This document shows positions 5,784 to 6,347 of a stretch of 6,347 nucleotides of DNA, piece by piece; the stretch's first letter is position 1; each line of letters starts with the position of its first letter. Made by a program: the position numbers and the translations under genes. The notes under the pieces are model-generated. The model saw only the letters and a program-made list of their open reading frames with translations, ran no database searches and was not told where the DNA came from. Origin of the DNA: BM707 sp041592975 (GTDB taxonomy: Bacteria > Desulfobacterota > Desulfuromonadia > Desulfuromonadales > UBA2294); NCBI GenBank assembly GCA_041592975.1, contig JBFHOZ010000133.1:1-6347 (forward strand). Reading direction: 5' to 3'.

Positions 5784-6347
5784 ATGACACTGCTCTACAC
5801 GCTCGATCTGATCGGCACCGCGGCGTTCGCCGCCTCCGGGGCCTGGGCCGGCATCCGCAACCGGATGGACCTGCTCGGCGTCCTCGTCCTCGGGGTGGTC
5901 ACCGCCACCGGCGGCGGCACGCTGCGCGACATCCTGCTCGGCGACTTCCCGCCGTTCTGCCTCAAGGACGAGCTCTACCTCTACATCTCGTTCGGCGTCT
6001 CCCTGCTGGTCTTCTTTTTCAACCGCCGGATCACCTTCCTGAAGAACCCGCTGCTCTACTTCGACGCCGTCGGCCTCGGCACCTTCGTCGTCATCGGCAC
6101 CCAGAAGGCGATGAGCTACCGGATGGGCCCGCTCGGCGCCATCCTCCTCGGGGTGATGACCGCCACCGCCGGTGGCGTGCTCCGCGACGTCCTCTCCAAC
6201 GAGGTGCCGCTGATCATGCGCAAGGAGACGCTCTACGCCTCGGTCTGCATCGCCGGCGCCATCCTGCTGGTCCTCCTCAGCCGGACCGAACTGGCCGGCC
6301 CCCCGGCGACGCTGCTCGCCGCCCTGACGGTGATCGCCCTGCGCATC
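5784..6347 (+). CDS. TRIC/UPF0126-family (YicG-like) membrane protein, C-terminus cut by window edge
   Basis: The first 188 codons of a roughly 205-residue inner-membrane protein are present and no stop is reached. Bacterial relatives are trimeric TRIC-type cation channels; the physiological ion and role in bacteria are not settled. The family architecture is visible as two tandem three-helix units. Each carries the diagnostic glycine-arginine motif: LGVVTATGGGTLRD (36-49) and LGVMTATAGGVLRD (122-135). The N-terminus LDLIGTAAFAASGAWAG (7-23) and FDAVGLGTFVVIG (93-105) are the matching first helices of the two units. A GGAGG ribosome site (5774-5778) sits 5 nt before the ATG. It is divergent from the rhomboid gene, with 109 nt between the starts, so the two may share upstream control. 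About 20 C-terminal residues are presumed missing. Confidence 0.92.
   Translation, partial: MTLLYTLDLIGTAAFAASGAWAGIRNRMDLLGVLVLGVVTATGGGTLRDILLGDFPPFCLKDELYLYISFGVSLLVFFFNRRITFLKNPLLYFDAVGLGTFVVIGTQKAMSYRMGPLGAILLGVMTATAGGVLRDVLSNEVPLIMRKETLYASVCIAGAILLVLLSRTELAGPPATLLAALTVIALRI

Overview
This is a high-GC bacterial window. Six genes lie on the minus strand, one on the plus strand, and the two outermost genes are cut by the window edges. The gene content and sequence style suggest a Gram-negative proteobacterium. The evidence is a tripartite CusCBA-type metal efflux set that needs an outer membrane, a rhomboid protease with a soluble C-terminal extension, and a CX4CX2C radical SAM protein. 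I would guess the Desulfuromonadales/Geobacter side of the former Deltaproteobacteria, but that is an impression from the protein sequences and is not demonstrated here.

Region 1 (1-3376, minus strand) is a metal efflux operon in the order cusC-cusB-cusA. It encodes an outer-membrane TolC-family channel, a periplasmic adaptor with two metal-binding modules, and the N-terminus of the inner-membrane RND pump, which runs off the left edge. Spacing is tight: 3 nt between cusC and cusB, and 47 nt between cusB and cusA. The three products should assemble into one channel that moves monovalent copper or silver out of the periplasm and inner membrane. No regulator, CusF-like chaperone or copper ATPase is visible in the window.

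Region 2 (3377-3516) is a short AT-rich intergenic stretch. It carries a plausible Rho-independent terminator for the upstream operon, followed immediately by a plausible sigma70-type promoter for the efflux operon.

Region 3 (3517-5674, minus strand) is a three-gene, translationally interlocked operon. A rhomboid-family membrane protease with a helical C-terminal tail is followed by a previously untracked 25-residue membrane micro-protein, and then by a radical SAM enzyme. The start codon of each of the last two genes overlaps the stop codon of the gene before it (ATGA and TAATG). This is the least expected feature of the window.

Region 4 (5675-5783) is a compact divergent promoter region. 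It drives the rhomboid operon leftwards and, rightwards, a TRIC/UPF0126-type membrane protein (5784 to the window end, truncated).

I found no tRNA, rRNA, CRISPR array, insertion sequence or phage gene.
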